51,651 bases of DNA, taken from Micromonosporaceae bacterium. Its GTDB lineage: Bacteria > Actinomycetota > Actinomycetes > Mycobacteriales > Micromonosporaceae. The stretch covers positions 1 to 51,651 of the forward strand of contig WHTQ01000026.1 of the NCBI GenBank assembly GCA_009377645.1, given 5' to 3'. The notes below the pieces were generated by a model, which was given only the letters and a program-made list of their open reading frames with translations, made no database searches and had not been told where the DNA came from. Shown here piece by piece: positions 40,775-49,554 of this stretch (the stretch's first letter is position 1; each line of letters begins with the position of its first letter). The translations under genes were made by a program, and so were the position numbers.

Positions 40775-41572
40775 TCAGCCGGGCAGGGCGTCCAGCACCC
40801 GCGCCAGCAGCGAGTCGACCTCCTCCTGGAACAGGCGGTAGCCGATGAACGCCACCACGTCCAGCAGCGTGTGCGCGATCACCAGTGGCATCACCCGCCG
40901 GAACCGGAGGTAGAACAGCGCGAACAGCACGCCCATCATGGCGTTGCCGAGGAAGCCGCCGAAGCCCTGGTAGAGGTGGTACGACCCGCGCAGCAGCGCG
41001 TGCGCCCCGATCGCGGCGGCGGTCGGCCAGGCCAGCTGGCGGAGCCGGTTCAGCAGGTACCCGACCCCCACCACCTCCTCCAGCAGCGCGTTCTGGACCG
41101 CCGCCAGGATCAGCACCGGCACCGCCCACCAGACCGGCGCCAGCGCCGCCGGCACGATCCGCACCCCCAGTCCGAGCTGGAGGGCGGCCACGTAGAGCGC
41201 CAGCCCGGGGACCCCGATCGCCGCCGCCAGCACGGTCCCGCTGGCCAGGTCGAACCGGGACCGCCGCCAGTCCAGCCCGACCAGCCGGGCGGCTCCGCCC
41301 GGATATCGGTCGAGCAGGTAGAGCGCGAGCAGCACCGGGACCAGCCCGAGCGAGAGCCGCAGGAGCTGGTCGGCAAGGTCGAACCACGGCCGGTCCGGCA
41401 GCCGGGACACGTTCAACGCGGCGGTCTGGTCGGACAGCGCCGCTGCCCGGCTGAGCCGCTCGGCGATCGACAGGGTCGCCAGCGCCGCCGAGGCCCCCAG
41501 CGAGACCCCGAGCACGAGCAACACTTCGACCCCGAGCACCCGCCGCGCGGGTCCCGCCACCGTACCGGTCAT
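40775..41572 (-). CDS. CPBP-family intramembrane protein (Abi/CAAX-protease-like)
   Basis: The 265-residue protein has six to seven membrane segments and the three CPBP motifs: NALLEEVVGVGYLLNRLRQL (Glu165-Glu166), RGSYHLYQG (His199) and IAHTLLDVVAF (His234). These form the active site of type II CAAX prenyl endopeptidases. The family normally reads EExxxR in motif 1; here Val170 occupies the Arg position, so activity may be altered. Proposed roles range from peptide maturation to bacteriocin immunity. The ATG at 41572 is preferred; a TTG three codons earlier is possible. Confidence 0.82.
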   Translation of the reverse strand: MTGTVAGPARRVLGVEVLLVLGVSLGASAALATLSIAERLSRAAALSDQTAALNVSRLPDRPWFDLADQLLRLSLGLVPVLLALYLLDRYPGGAARLVGLDWRRSRFDLASGTVLAAAIGVPGLALYVAALQLGLGVRIVPAALAPVWWAVPVLILAAVQNALLEEVVGVGYLLNRLRQLAWPTAAAIGAHALLRGSYHLYQGFGGFLGNAMMGVLFALFYLRFRRVMPLVIAHTLLDVVAFIGYRLFQEEVDSLLARVLDALPG

Positions 41573-41602
41573 GGAAGGCAAGCGTACGCAAGTCGGCGCG
41601 GG

Positions 41603-42535
41603 CTACCCGCCGGCCAGCCGGAACCGCCAGTGCAGCGTGTAGCGGGCGTGCACCGGCGGCGCCTCGGTCTCCCATGTGAACACCGACCGGTCGACGCTCG
41701 GGTGGCGCACCACCGGTGTCCGCAGCGGCGTCTCGCCGACCGCCAGCGACGACTCCACCCCCCACACCTGCGGGTCGAGCGAGTCCGGCAGGTCCAGCTG
41801 GACCGCCAGCCGGCCGGTCGGCAACCGGACGGCCCGCTGAAACCAGCGTCCCCACAGGTTCTCGTGCACTCGGTATCCATACTCGATGGTGGCTCGCTGG
41901 CCGGGGTTGAGCGGGAACCGCCCGGCGTCGTTCTCGAACAGCAGCCAAATCTCCTTCAGCGCGTCCCGGTCGTGCTTGGCCCGCCAGCGCATCGGCTCGC
42001 TCCGGTCGACCCCGTGGACCGCGAACAGCTCCAGCTCCGCCAGGGACAGCGGGTGGGCGCGGTGGTGGGCGTTGGAGTGTTCCGGGTCGTGCGGGTAGCG
42101 GTCGACCGCGATCCGGGCCAGCCAGCGGGCGATCGGCTCGGTGCCAGCGTTGAAGATGGACCGCTGCACCACGCACCGGTAGAACTGGTCCTGATAGGAC
42201 AGCGAGGCGACCTCCTCATCCACGACCGGACCGACTCCGGCCGGACGCCAGTGCACGGCCAGGTCCCGGCGACCCCGGGCATCCGCGGCGCGGGCGTCCT
42301 CGTACTCGACGAACGCCTGCCAGATCGCACCACCGCTGCGCAGTATCAGCTCGGCCCGGCGGGCGAAGTCGGCGGTCGGGCGGTGCCGGCCCCGCTCGAT
42401 GTGGCTGAGGTACGAGGGGTCGAAGCCCATCTGTGCCGCCAGGTGCTTCTTGGTGAGTCCGCGGTCCCCCCGCCACTGGCTGAACACGGCCACGAAGGTG
42501 GCGGCGGCGGGCTGCTCGATCGGCGAGGTCGTCAT
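41603..42535 (-). CDS. XRE-family transcriptional regulator with large C-terminal domain
   Basis: The 310-residue protein has an XRE helix-turn-helix (about 14-70: RGLTKKHLAAQMGFDPSYLS, then HIERGRHRPTADFARRAELI) of the type seen in Streptomyces-style regulators. A larger C-terminal part (about 90-310) with no recognised domain follows: DQFYRCVVQRSIFNAGTEPI, WRAKHDRDALKEIWLLFEND and RYTLHWRFRLAG at the end. The later strands look like a beta sandwich that could sense a ligand. GGAGGGACGCCACC precedes the ATG. It is transcribed divergently from the iron-box gene, 98 bases apart. Confidence 0.82.
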   Translation of the reverse strand: MTTSPIEQPAAATFVAVFSQWRGDRGLTKKHLAAQMGFDPSYLSHIERGRHRPTADFARRAELILRSGGAIWQAFVEYEDARAADARGRRDLAVHWRPAGVGPVVDEEVASLSYQDQFYRCVVQRSIFNAGTEPIARWLARIAVDRYPHDPEHSNAHHRAHPLSLAELELFAVHGVDRSEPMRWRAKHDRDALKEIWLLFENDAGRFPLNPGQRATIEYGYRVHENLWGRWFQRAVRLPTGRLAVQLDLPDSLDPQVWGVESSLAVGETPLRTPVVRHPSVDRSVFTWETEAPPVHARYTLHWRFRLAGG

Positions 42536-42612
42536 GGTGGCGTCCCTCCGGCCGGGCTTCTAGTCTCCGTCGCCGGGCGCTCGCTCCGCAACCGGTTCAC
42601 ACCAGAGCTGAT

Positions 42613-42625
42613 GGTTAGGCTAACC
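42613..42625. promoter_or_regulatory. Iron box (DtxR/IdeR/DmdR-type operator)
   Basis: GGTTAGGCTAACC is a perfect 6-1-6 palindrome within TGATGGTTAGGCTAACCTTA and closely matches the actinobacterial iron-box consensus TTAGGTTAGGCTAACCTAA. It ends nine bases before the ATG of the FhuF-like gene and overlaps where the -10 box must be (TAACCT or TTATCC). Iron-loaded repressor binding here would block transcription of the reductase gene. Confidence 0.85.
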
Positions 42626-42633
42626 TTATCCAG

Positions 42634-43383
42634 ATGATCGTAGCCAAGCCGCTCGTGGGGCCGGGTCTGGCCCCGGTAGAGCGGGCGCTGGCCGGGCTCC
42701 GGCAGCGGCGCCAGGCACCGGCGACCGGCGGGTTCGCCCCGGGCCTGCTGGTGCCCGCTGGCGCCCCCGGCTGGACGCCGGCCTCGGCGCTGCTGGCCGG
42801 TGGGTTCCTGGACGAGCTGCTGGTGGCGGCCAAGCAGCGCTGGAACGCCCCGCCGCCCGCCGCCGCGGCGCTGGCCTGGCGGTCGTACACGTACTGGCTG
42901 GCCCTGCCAGCGGTGCTCGGGTGGGCGACCAACCGGCGGGTCCCGCTGCTCACCCCGGACGACGTGCTGGTGCAGATCACCCACCGGCGGGACCAGCCAC
43001 TGGTCACGATCGGTCTGCGCCGGCTCCGGCTGGCGGCCGGCCCGGAGCCGGACCTGCTTCGGCAGCTACGGGCCTCGCTGCGGGATGCGCACCTGGACCC
43101 GCTGCTGGCGCAGCTGCAGACCCGGGTCAACCTGGGCACCCGGACCCTGCTCGGGTCGCTCGCCTCGGCCGTCGCCTACGGCGCGGTACGAGGGGTCGAG
43201 GCGCCGCCGGCCGAGATCATCGCCACCGCCGGGACGTTGCTGTCCGCGCTGGGCGTGTCCGAGCTGGTGCACCTGGAGCCCGGCCCGGACGGGGTGGCCG
43301 TCCAGCGCCGCACCTGCTGCCTGGCGTTCACGCTCCCGGAGCCGAAGGTCTGCTCCGGCTGCTGCCTCCGGTTCCCGCGGTGA
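42634..43383 (+). CDS. FhuF-like ferric-siderophore reductase, 2Fe-2S
   Basis: The 249-residue protein ends with the FhuF-type iron-sulfur motif Cys-Cys-x10-Cys-x2-Cys (Cys228, 229, 240 and 243 in RTCCLAFTLPEPKVCSGCC). The N-terminal and middle parts match the FhuF-like reductases found beside siderophore genes. These proteins reduce ferric siderophores in the cytoplasm so that iron can be released. An iron box sits directly upstream, so expression should rise under iron starvation. No ribosome-binding site is visible and the predicted promoter lies close to the ATG, consistent with a leaderless mRNA. No siderophore synthesis or uptake genes are in the window. Confidence 0.88.
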   Translation: MIVAKPLVGPGLAPVERALAGLRQRRQAPATGGFAPGLLVPAGAPGWTPASALLAGGFLDELLVAAKQRWNAPPPAAAALAWRSYTYWLALPAVLGWATNRRVPLLTPDDVLVQITHRRDQPLVTIGLRRLRLAAGPEPDLLRQLRASLRDAHLDPLLAQLQTRVNLGTRTLLGSLASAVAYGAVRGVEAPPAEIIATAGTLLSALGVSELVHLEPGPDGVAVQRRTCCLAFTLPEPKVCSGCCLRFPR

Positions 43384-43425
43384 CCTAGGGGTCCCGGCGG
43401 GGCGGGGCTCCGGGCGGGGCGGGAG

Positions 43426-46404
43426 TCAGCCGAGGCCGTCCCGGGCGACCCAGGCAGCCACCTGGGTGCGGCTGGACATCTCCAGCTTGCCGAGGATATG
43501 CGAGACGTGCACCGCGACCGTCTTCCGGGAGATCACCAGCCGGCGGGCGATCTCGGAGTTGGTCAGCCCCTCCGCCAGCAGGATGGCCACCTCCCGCTCC
43601 CGCGGCGTGAGCACCTCGCCGGCCGCGCCCGGGCCGGCGGCCGGTCCCAGCCGCCGGGCGACCGTCGCCAGCTCGACCCGGCGCCACCCCGGCCACCGGG
43701 CCAGGTGCCGCTGCGCCGCCGCCACCTGTTCCCGGGCCTCGTCGAGCTGCTTGAGCTGGATCAGGCACCGGGCGGCACCGACCGCCGCGCTGCCCCGGTA
43801 GGCCGGGGACAGCGCACCGACCGCATCCACCGGCGCCGGCTCGCCGGCTTCCCGGCCGGCTCGCTCACCGGCGGCCACCCGCCGATAGCCGGCCAGCGCA
43901 TCCGCGTACCGCCCCTCCGCCTCCGCGACCTGGGCGAGCAGCAACGGCCGCAGCGGCTCGTCCCAGAGTGGCCGGAACCAGCCGCCCCGCTCGACCAGTG
44001 GCCGCAGCAGCTCGATCGGCAGCCCGGCGGCCAGCCCGGCGGCGAGCTGGCAGTGCCGGGCGGCGGCAGTCAGCAGCTTGGGCTTGACCCCGTTGCTCCG
44101 CTTGCCCCGAACCGGGGGCGCCGCCGGGGCGGGCCCGGACGGGGCGTCCCGCGGGCCGGTCAGCTTCGCCAGCAGCTCCCGGGCGGCGGCCACGTCGCCG
44201 CGGCGGCAGGCGAGCTGGAAGGCCAGCCCGATCGCCGCCTGCTTCCAGGCAAGGGAGGTGGACGTCTCGGCCAGCAGCGCCTCGACCGCTTCCAGGTCGC
44301 CCCGCTCCAGGTACAGCTCGGTGAGCCGGCCGCGCAGGTGGACGCCGCTGGACAGGCCCAGGTGCAGGGCGATCTGCGCGCCGGTGGCCGGGTCGACGGT
44401 GGTCACGTTGCGGTCCACCCGGCGGGCCTGCTCCAGCACCGCGATCGCCCCGGCCAGGTCTCCGTCCTGCTGCGCCAGCCAGGCCCGCCCCTGGTGGTAG
44501 GCGCCCAGGTCCATCCCGACCACCCCGGCCCGCTCCGCGCTGGCCCGCATCCGCTCCAGCAGCTCCAGGCTGCCGGGGCCGCTGCGCGGCATGCACCAGA
44601 ACAGGTTGTGCCAGGCCCGGGCGGCCTCCAGGTGGGCGCCGGCGTGCTCGGCCTCGGAGGCGACCTCGATCAGCAGCCGGCGACCCTCGGCGGCCGTCTC
44701 CGGCGCGTTCAGCAGCGCGCTGCCCTTCTCGACCAGCGCCGACAGCCGTACCTCCTTCAACCCGTGCCGCTCCGCCACCTCGCAGGCGCGGTCCGCCCAC
44801 TCGACCGGGTCGCCCGGACCGTGCCGGAGCATGTAGGACTGGGCGACCGCCGCCATCGCCCGGGCCCGGACCTCCCCGTCGGGCAGGTTCCCGGTCAGCT
44901 CCCGCACCTGCTCGGCGTAGCCGTCCATCTCGGCCAGCTCGCCCTGCTCCCAGGCCACCCGGATCAGCTGGGTAAGCGCGGTGACCCGCCCGGCGTCGTC
45001 GGTCGCCGCGCGCAGCGCCCGCCGCACGTGCCGGCCGGCGTCGGCCGGGTAGCCCGCCCGCCAGGCCGCGGTGCCGGCCAGCACCAGCAGCTCGCCGTCG
45101 TCCGGCGCCTCCTCCAGGGCCAGCTCGGCGAGGGTCAGCGCCGCGTACGCGGAGCCGCCGGCGAGCCGGTCGGCCGCCCCGCGCCGGGCCGCGTCGATCA
45201 TGTCCTCGTACCGCCCGGCGCCGCGCGCGTGCACCGCGACCGCGGCCAGATCCGAGGCGGGCGAGGCGAGCAGCGCCTGCAGCGCCGCCTCGTGCAGCCG
45301 GCGCCGCTGCCGGCCGAGCAGCTCGCCGGCGACCGCCTCCCGGGTGAGGGTGTGCCGGAACCCGAACTGGTCTTCCTCGGTCTCCACCAGCAGCCCGCGG
45401 TCCACCAGGCCCCGCAGGGCGGTGACCATCGCCGGCTCCGCCACCCCGGTGACCGCGACCAGCAGGTCGAACGAGACCCGGGCGCCGAGCACCGCCGCGG
45501 CCTCGACCACCTGCCGCTGGTCCGGCGCCAGCCCGTCCAGCTGGCTGCGCAGCGCCTCGGCCAGGTTCCACGGCAGCGGCTGGGTGTGGATCTCGTCGAG
45601 GGCCGTGTCCCCGGCCGCCTTGAGCAGCTCCTCCAGGAAGAACGGGTTGCCGCCGGTGCGGTGGTGCAGGGCGGTGACCACCCGGCGGGCCGGTGCCCGG
45701 CCGTAGACGGCGGTCAGGAACCGGGCGGTGTCGGCCGGCGCCAGCCGGTCCAGCCGCACGTGGGTGACCCCGTGCCGGCGGTCCAGCCGCTCCAGCGCGT
45801 CGGCCAGCGGGTGCCGGCGGGTCAGCTCGCCCGGGCGGTAGGTGCCGACCAGCAGCAGCGGCCCGGTGGTCACCTCGTCGAGCTGCTCGAACGCGGCCAG
45901 CGTCTCCGGGTCCGCCCAGTGCAGATCGTCCACGACCAGCACCGCCGGGCCGGCCCCGACCAGCCGCCGGAGCAGCTCCAGGGCCGCCCGGCCGCGGGCC
46001 ACCGGGTCGAGGCCGCCGCCGCCGGCGGCGGCCGGCTCCGGGTCCCGCAGCGGCTCGGCGAGGTCGGCGTGGTCATGGTCGCCCGCCAGGTCGAGCAGCA
46101 GCTGGAACGGCCGGGTGAGCCCACCCGGGTCCGCCTGGCCGAGCAGCCGCGGGGTCTCCGGGGGCAGGCTCCGGACCAGCTCCGCGGCGAGCCGAGTCTT
46201 GCCGATGCCCGGCTCGCCGCCGATCAGGGCGATGGTGGGCGTGGTGGCCTCCGCGGCCAGGCGCCGCAGCTGGGCCAGCTCGTGGTCCCGGCCGACCATC
46301 ACCGGGCTGAGCCCGGCTCGGGTGACCAGCATGGCGGCAATCGTACCGAGTCCCACCGACACGGACCTCGGCTTTTCCGCCCCGGCCAGCTGCGCGGTGG
46401 CCAT
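43426..46404 (-). CDS. LAL-family LuxR-type transcriptional regulator (AAA plus TPR)
   Basis: The 992-residue regulator has an AAA ATPase (Walker A GGEPGIGKTRLA about 62-73; Walker B AVLVVDDLHWADPETL), a long helical-repeat region (about 380-900) resembling TPRs, and a C-terminal LuxR helix-turn-helix (about 928-985: LTPREREVAILLAEGLTNSE, then ISRKTVAVHVSHILGKLEMS). LAL proteins of the MalT type bind a ligand and ATP, oligomerise and activate transcription; in actinobacteria they often control secondary metabolism. The ATG at 46404 overlaps the stop of a small upstream gene (TGATG), which supports this start over the internal Met at 46332. No biosynthetic cluster is adjacent. Confidence 0.9.
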   Translation of the reverse strand: MATAQLAGAEKPRSVSVGLGTIAAMLVTRAGLSPVMVGRDHELAQLRRLAAEATTPTIALIGGEPGIGKTRLAAELVRSLPPETPRLLGQADPGGLTRPFQLLLDLAGDHDHADLAEPLRDPEPAAAGGGGLDPVARGRAALELLRRLVGAGPAVLVVDDLHWADPETLAAFEQLDEVTTGPLLLVGTYRPGELTRRHPLADALERLDRRHGVTHVRLDRLAPADTARFLTAVYGRAPARRVVTALHHRTGGNPFFLEELLKAAGDTALDEIHTQPLPWNLAEALRSQLDGLAPDQRQVVEAAAVLGARVSFDLLVAVTGVAEPAMVTALRGLVDRGLLVETEEDQFGFRHTLTREAVAGELLGRQRRRLHEAALQALLASPASDLAAVAVHARGAGRYEDMIDAARRGAADRLAGGSAYAALTLAELALEEAPDDGELLVLAGTAAWRAGYPADAGRHVRRALRAATDDAGRVTALTQLIRVAWEQGELAEMDGYAEQVRELTGNLPDGEVRARAMAAVAQSYMLRHGPGDPVEWADRACEVAERHGLKEVRLSALVEKGSALLNAPETAAEGRRLLIEVASEAEHAGAHLEAARAWHNLFWCMPRSGPGSLELLERMRASAERAGVVGMDLGAYHQGRAWLAQQDGDLAGAIAVLEQARRVDRNVTTVDPATGAQIALHLGLSSGVHLRGRLTELYLERGDLEAVEALLAETSTSLAWKQAAIGLAFQLACRRGDVAAARELLAKLTGPRDAPSGPAPAAPPVRGKRSNGVKPKLLTAAARHCQLAAGLAAGLPIELLRPLVERGGWFRPLWDEPLRPLLLAQVAEAEGRYADALAGYRRVAAGERAGREAGEPAPVDAVGALSPAYRGSAAVGAARCLIQLKQLDEAREQVAAAQRHLARWPGWRRVELATVARRLGPAAGPGAAGEVLTPREREVAILLAEGLTNSEIARRLVISRKTVAVHVSHILGKLEMSSRTQVAAWVARDGLG

Positions 46405-46670
46405 CAGCCCACCCGGTTTGGCTTCCGGTGTCCTCGCAGCCAGTGGCGGGGACGGCGGCGGCCGGCCGGGGCGGCGGCGCTGGAGCGCGAGTCGGGCCGG
46501 CAGGCCGGCCGGCGGCTGACGCCGGCCGGCACCCGGCAGTCGGGGTCCGGGGTACGGGCAGCCGGCCAGAACCCGAACCGGCCGGCGGTCCGGAACTCGT
46601 CGGCCCGCGCGACCAGCTCCCGGTGTCGGATGGCGGCCAGGTCCATGGCGTGGTCAGGGTGAATGATCAT
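46404..46670 (-). CDS. Small Arg-rich protein translationally coupled to the LAL regulator
   Basis: An 88-codon gene runs from ATG 46670 to TGA 46404-46406. Its product starts IIHPDHAMDLAAIRHRELVA and continues ARADEFRTAGRFGFWPAART, then becomes Arg/Pro-rich. The start resembles short actinobacterial proteins that begin with an HPD motif and a helix ending in RELVA. Its stop overlaps the ATG of the 992-residue regulator by TGATG, so ribosomes finishing it could start the regulator. Function is unknown; the C-terminal half looks weakly constrained. Confidence 0.55.
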   Translation of the reverse strand: MIIHPDHAMDLAAIRHRELVARADEFRTAGRFGFWPAARTPDPDCRVPAGVSRRPACRPDSRSSAAAPAGRRRPRHWLRGHRKPNRVG

Positions 46671-46845
46671 GTGTCTACGATCGCCGGATGAGGTAGCCCG
46701 CCACATCGGTCGTCCGCGGTAACTCGCCGGCCGCGGCCGCCGGTAGGTTATCCGCGGCCCGGGGCTAGGTATACCTACGGATGTGGCGCTCCTCACCCAC
46801 CCGAACGCCACGACCGCGTACCGCATGATCCGGTCCGCTGTCTGT

Positions 46846-48171
46846 TCAGTCGCCGGGGCTGCGGCGGGGGTCGGCTCGGTAGACGTCGGGGATCCCGTCG
46901 TGGTCGACGGTTTCAGCCTGGTGGATGCGCCGGTAGGCGCGACTGCGCAGCCGCAGCAACCCGCCGGCCAGCAGTGCTGTGGCGAGCGAGCCGGCGAGCA
47001 CTGCGATCTTGACATGGCCGTCGCGCTCCGTGCCGATGCCGAACGCCAACTCCCCGATCAGCAGCGAGACTGTGAATCCGATCCCGCCCAGCAGCGACAA
47101 GCCGACCATATCGACCCAGGTCAGGTCGTCATCTAGGTCGGCATGCGTGAACCTGGCCACGAGCCAGGTGGCGGCCAGGATCCCGATGGGCTTGCCGAGG
47201 ACGAGTCCGGCGACAACGCCGACTGCGACCGGGTCGGTCAGGGCGGCGCCCAGACCGCCCAGGCCGCCGATCGTCACGCCAGCGGACAGGAACGCGAAGA
47301 TTGGCACTGCCACGCCCGCCGACAGCGGTCGGAACCGGTGCTCGAGATGCTCGGCGAGTCCCGGCCCGGGGTCGGGACCACCGTGCCGTTGGCTGCGCAC
47401 GACAGGTACGGCCAGGGCCAGCAGCACGCCGGCCACGGTGGCGTGGATCCCGGAGGCGTGCACGAGCGTCCATGCTGTGGCGGCCAGCGGCAGCAGCAGC
47501 CACCAGGAGCGGACCCGGCGTTGCACCAGTACGGCGAAGATCGCCAGTGGTAGCAGCGCCGCCAGCAATGGGACCAGTGACAGGTGGGTTGTGTAGAAGA
47601 CGGCGATGATGATGACGGCCAGCACGTCATCGATAACGGCGAGGGTCAGCAGGAACGTGCGCAGCGCCGACGGCAGGCTGCGGCCGATGACCGCCAGCAC
47701 GGCGAGGGCGAACGCGATGTCGGTGGCCGTGGGGATCGCCCAACCCTTCGCCGAACCACCGCCGCCACCGCCGCCAACGACGATCAGCAGATACAACCCC
47801 GCCGGGACGATCACACCCCCGACCGCGGCCGCCACCGGCACTGCGGCCCGTCGGGGATCGCGCAAGTCGCCCGCGACGAACTCGCGTTTGAGCTCCAACC
47901 CAGCGACGAAGAAGAAGATCGCCAGCAGCCCGTCCGCGGCCCAGGTCGCCAGGTTCAGGTCCAGGTGCAGCGCCGCAGGCCCCACCACGTAGCCCCGCAT
48001 CGACTCGTAGGAGCCGGACCAGGGCGAGTTCGTCCACACCAGCGCCAGCACCGCACCGACCAGCAGCAGTCCGCCACCGACGGTTTCCTTACGCAGGATG
48101 CCAGCTATCCGGCTGGCTTCCTCCCGCGACCTGCGGCCAAGCAGCGTCAACCGATGGGAGGCGTCAGTCAT
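46846..48171 (-). CDS. nhaA: Na+/H+ antiporter NhaA
   Basis: The 441-residue protein shows the NhaA fold with about eleven spans and the key motifs [20 protein letters not shown], the ion-site segment [16 protein letters not shown] and [20 protein letters not shown] (paired Asp corresponding to D163/D164 of the E. coli protein). The end, [16 protein letters not shown], is also typical. It exchanges internal Na+ for external H+ and supports pH and salt tolerance. The ATG at 48171 follows GGAGCCCAC; an earlier frame runs into the upstream intergenic region. A poly-Gly loop (GGGGGGGS) lies before the TATDIA segment. A 10-bp hairpin lies in its leader (48191-48215). Confidence 0.93.
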   Translation of the reverse strand: MTDASHRLTLLGRRSREEASRIAGILRKETVGGGLLLVGAVLALVWTNSPWSGSYESMRGYVVGPAALHLDLNLATWAADGLLAIFFFVAGLELKREFVAGDLRDPRRAAVPVAAAVGGVIVPAGLYLLIVVGGGGGGGSAKGWAIPTATDIAFALAVLAVIGRSLPSALRTFLLTLAVIDDVLAVIIIAVFYTTHLSLVPLLAALLPLAIFAVLVQRRVRSWWLLLPLAATAWTLVHASGIHATVAGVLLALAVPVVRSQRHGGPDPGPGLAEHLEHRFRPLSAGVAVPIFAFLSAGVTIGGLGGLGAALTDPVAVGVVAGLVLGKPIGILAATWLVARFTHADLDDDLTWVDMVGLSLLGGIGFTVSLLIGELAFGIGTERDGHVKIAVLAGSLATALLAGGLLRLRSRAYRRIHQAETVDHDGIPDVYRADPRRSPGD

Positions 48172-48415
48172 GTGGGCTCCAGGAGTGCGAGGTCGGGCAG
48201 TCGTTACTGCCGACCCGACTTCCCGGCGCTCCGCCTCAACCTTAGCCGGCCGCCACCGCGCCGGGTGATGGATTATTCCGGTATGTCCTTGTCTGGGTGA
48301 CTTTATCTTCCGTCTGCGCGCCGCGACCGTGCGGTCAGAACCGGTACCCAGGTGGCCGGGCCGCACGCCACCGGGTACGCCTTTGTTCTGGTCACCTGTC
48401 GTCTAGCCTCGAGTC

Positions 48416-49525
48416 GTGGCTGTCCACGAGCTTTCTCGCGCCGACGCGCGCCGGGTCGCCGTGCGCGCGCAGCTGTTGGACAGCCCGCGGCCGAACAAAC
48501 TGCTCGACCTGGTGCGCCACCTGACTCTGCTCCAGATCGACCCGACCGCCGCCATCGCGCCGAGTGCCCAGCTCGTGGCGTGGAGCCGCCTCGGTTCGTC
48601 GTACTCGCCAGCCGCGCTGGACGCCGCGCTTGCGGACCGGACGCTGCTCGAACTGCGGGCGATGATCCGGCCCAGCGAAGACCTGGCGCTCTACCGCGCG
48701 GACATGGCCAAGTGGGAGTGGTGCGAGCGCGGGGAGCTGCCCGGCTGGCGGACGTCCAACCGGGACTGGGTGCGAGCCAACGACGCGTGCCGCCGGGACA
48801 TCCTCGGTCGGCTGGGCTCCTCGGGGCCGCTGCCGTCACGCGATCTTCCGGACACCTGCAGGCTGCCGTGGCGGTCGACCGGGTGGACCAACAACCGCAA
48901 CGTCTCGCAGCTGCTGGAGTTCATGGTGCTGCGGGGCGAGGTCGCGATCGTTGGACGGAGGAACGGCGACCGGCTGTGGGACCTGGCGACCCGGGTCTAC
49001 CCCGATGACCCGGTGGTCCCCGCGGACGAGGCACTGCGGATCCGCAACGAGCGGCGGCTGCGGGCGCTGGGCATCGCCCGCGCCCGGGGACCGGAGTGTC
49101 CGGCCGAGCCGGCGGACGTGGGCGAGGTTGGCGAGCCGGCCGTGGTCGAGGGCGTCAAGGGAACGTGGCGAGTCGATCCATCCCTGCTGGGCCAACCGTT
49201 CTCGGGCCGGGCGGCGCTGCTGTCACCCTTCGACCGGCTGATCCACGACCGCAAACGCATGGTCGAGCTCTTCGAGTTCGACTACCAGCTGGAGATTTAC
49301 AAGCCCGCCGCCAAGCGCCGCTGGGGATACTTCGCGCTACCGATCCTGTACGGCGACCGGCTGGTGGGCAAGCTCGACGCCACCGCCGACCGCACAGCCG
49401 GGGTACTCCGGGTCGACACGGTCCACCAGGACGTGGCCTTCAACAAGACCATGACCGCCGCGGTGAATCGCGAGATCAAGGATCTGGCGTACGGGCTGGA
49501 ACTGGACCTCGAGGTGGCCGGCTAA
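48416..49525 (+). CDS. Winged-helix DNA glycosylase of the AlkX/YcaQ (HTH_42) family
   Basis: The 369-residue protein belongs to the HTH_42 family that includes AlkZ and YcaQ (AlkX). It starts with the helical part carrying LLQID (Gln40-Ile41-Asp42). The Q-x-D version of the catalytic motif marks YcaQ/AlkX-type interstrand-crosslink glycosylases; Q-x-Q marks AlkZ. Later conserved segments include LLSPFDRLIHDRKRMVELFE and a YQLEIYKPAAKRRWGYFALP beta element. It likely removes alkylated or crosslinked bases. A TAGCCT box 8 bases before the GTG suggests a near-leaderless transcript. It is transcribed divergently from nhaA. Confidence 0.87.
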   Translation: MAVHELSRADARRVAVRAQLLDSPRPNKLLDLVRHLTLLQIDPTAAIAPSAQLVAWSRLGSSYSPAALDAALADRTLLELRAMIRPSEDLALYRADMAKWEWCERGELPGWRTSNRDWVRANDACRRDILGRLGSSGPLPSRDLPDTCRLPWRSTGWTNNRNVSQLLEFMVLRGEVAIVGRRNGDRLWDLATRVYPDDPVVPADEALRIRNERRLRALGIARARGPECPAEPADVGEVGEPAVVEGVKGTWRVDPSLLGQPFSGRAALLSPFDRLIHDRKRMVELFEFDYQLEIYKPAAKRRWGYFALPILYGDRLVGKLDATADRTAGVLRVDTVHQDVAFNKTMTAAVNREIKDLAYGLELDLEVAG

Positions 49526-49554
49526 CCGTCGGCTAGTCGGGTGCTGATGGTCGT

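Noticed and set aside
40685-42637. A 650-codon plus-strand open frame over the CPBP and XRE genes
   Set aside because: Both minus-strand genes have clear domains; this frame has none.
43498-46662. A 1054-codon plus-strand open frame opposite the LAL regulator
   Set aside because: Shadow of the regulator gene; the product is Gln/Pro/Arg-rich without any recognised motif.
46671-46845. A gene between nhaA and the small HPD-motif gene
   Set aside because: Frames here (for example 46783-47136 plus) are shadows of nhaA or lack start signals; nothing supported was seen.
48191-48215. Na+- or pH-responsive riboswitch in the nhaA leader
   Set aside because: Only one 10-bp hairpin with a bulge is visible; no known nhaA leader motif can be matched by eye.
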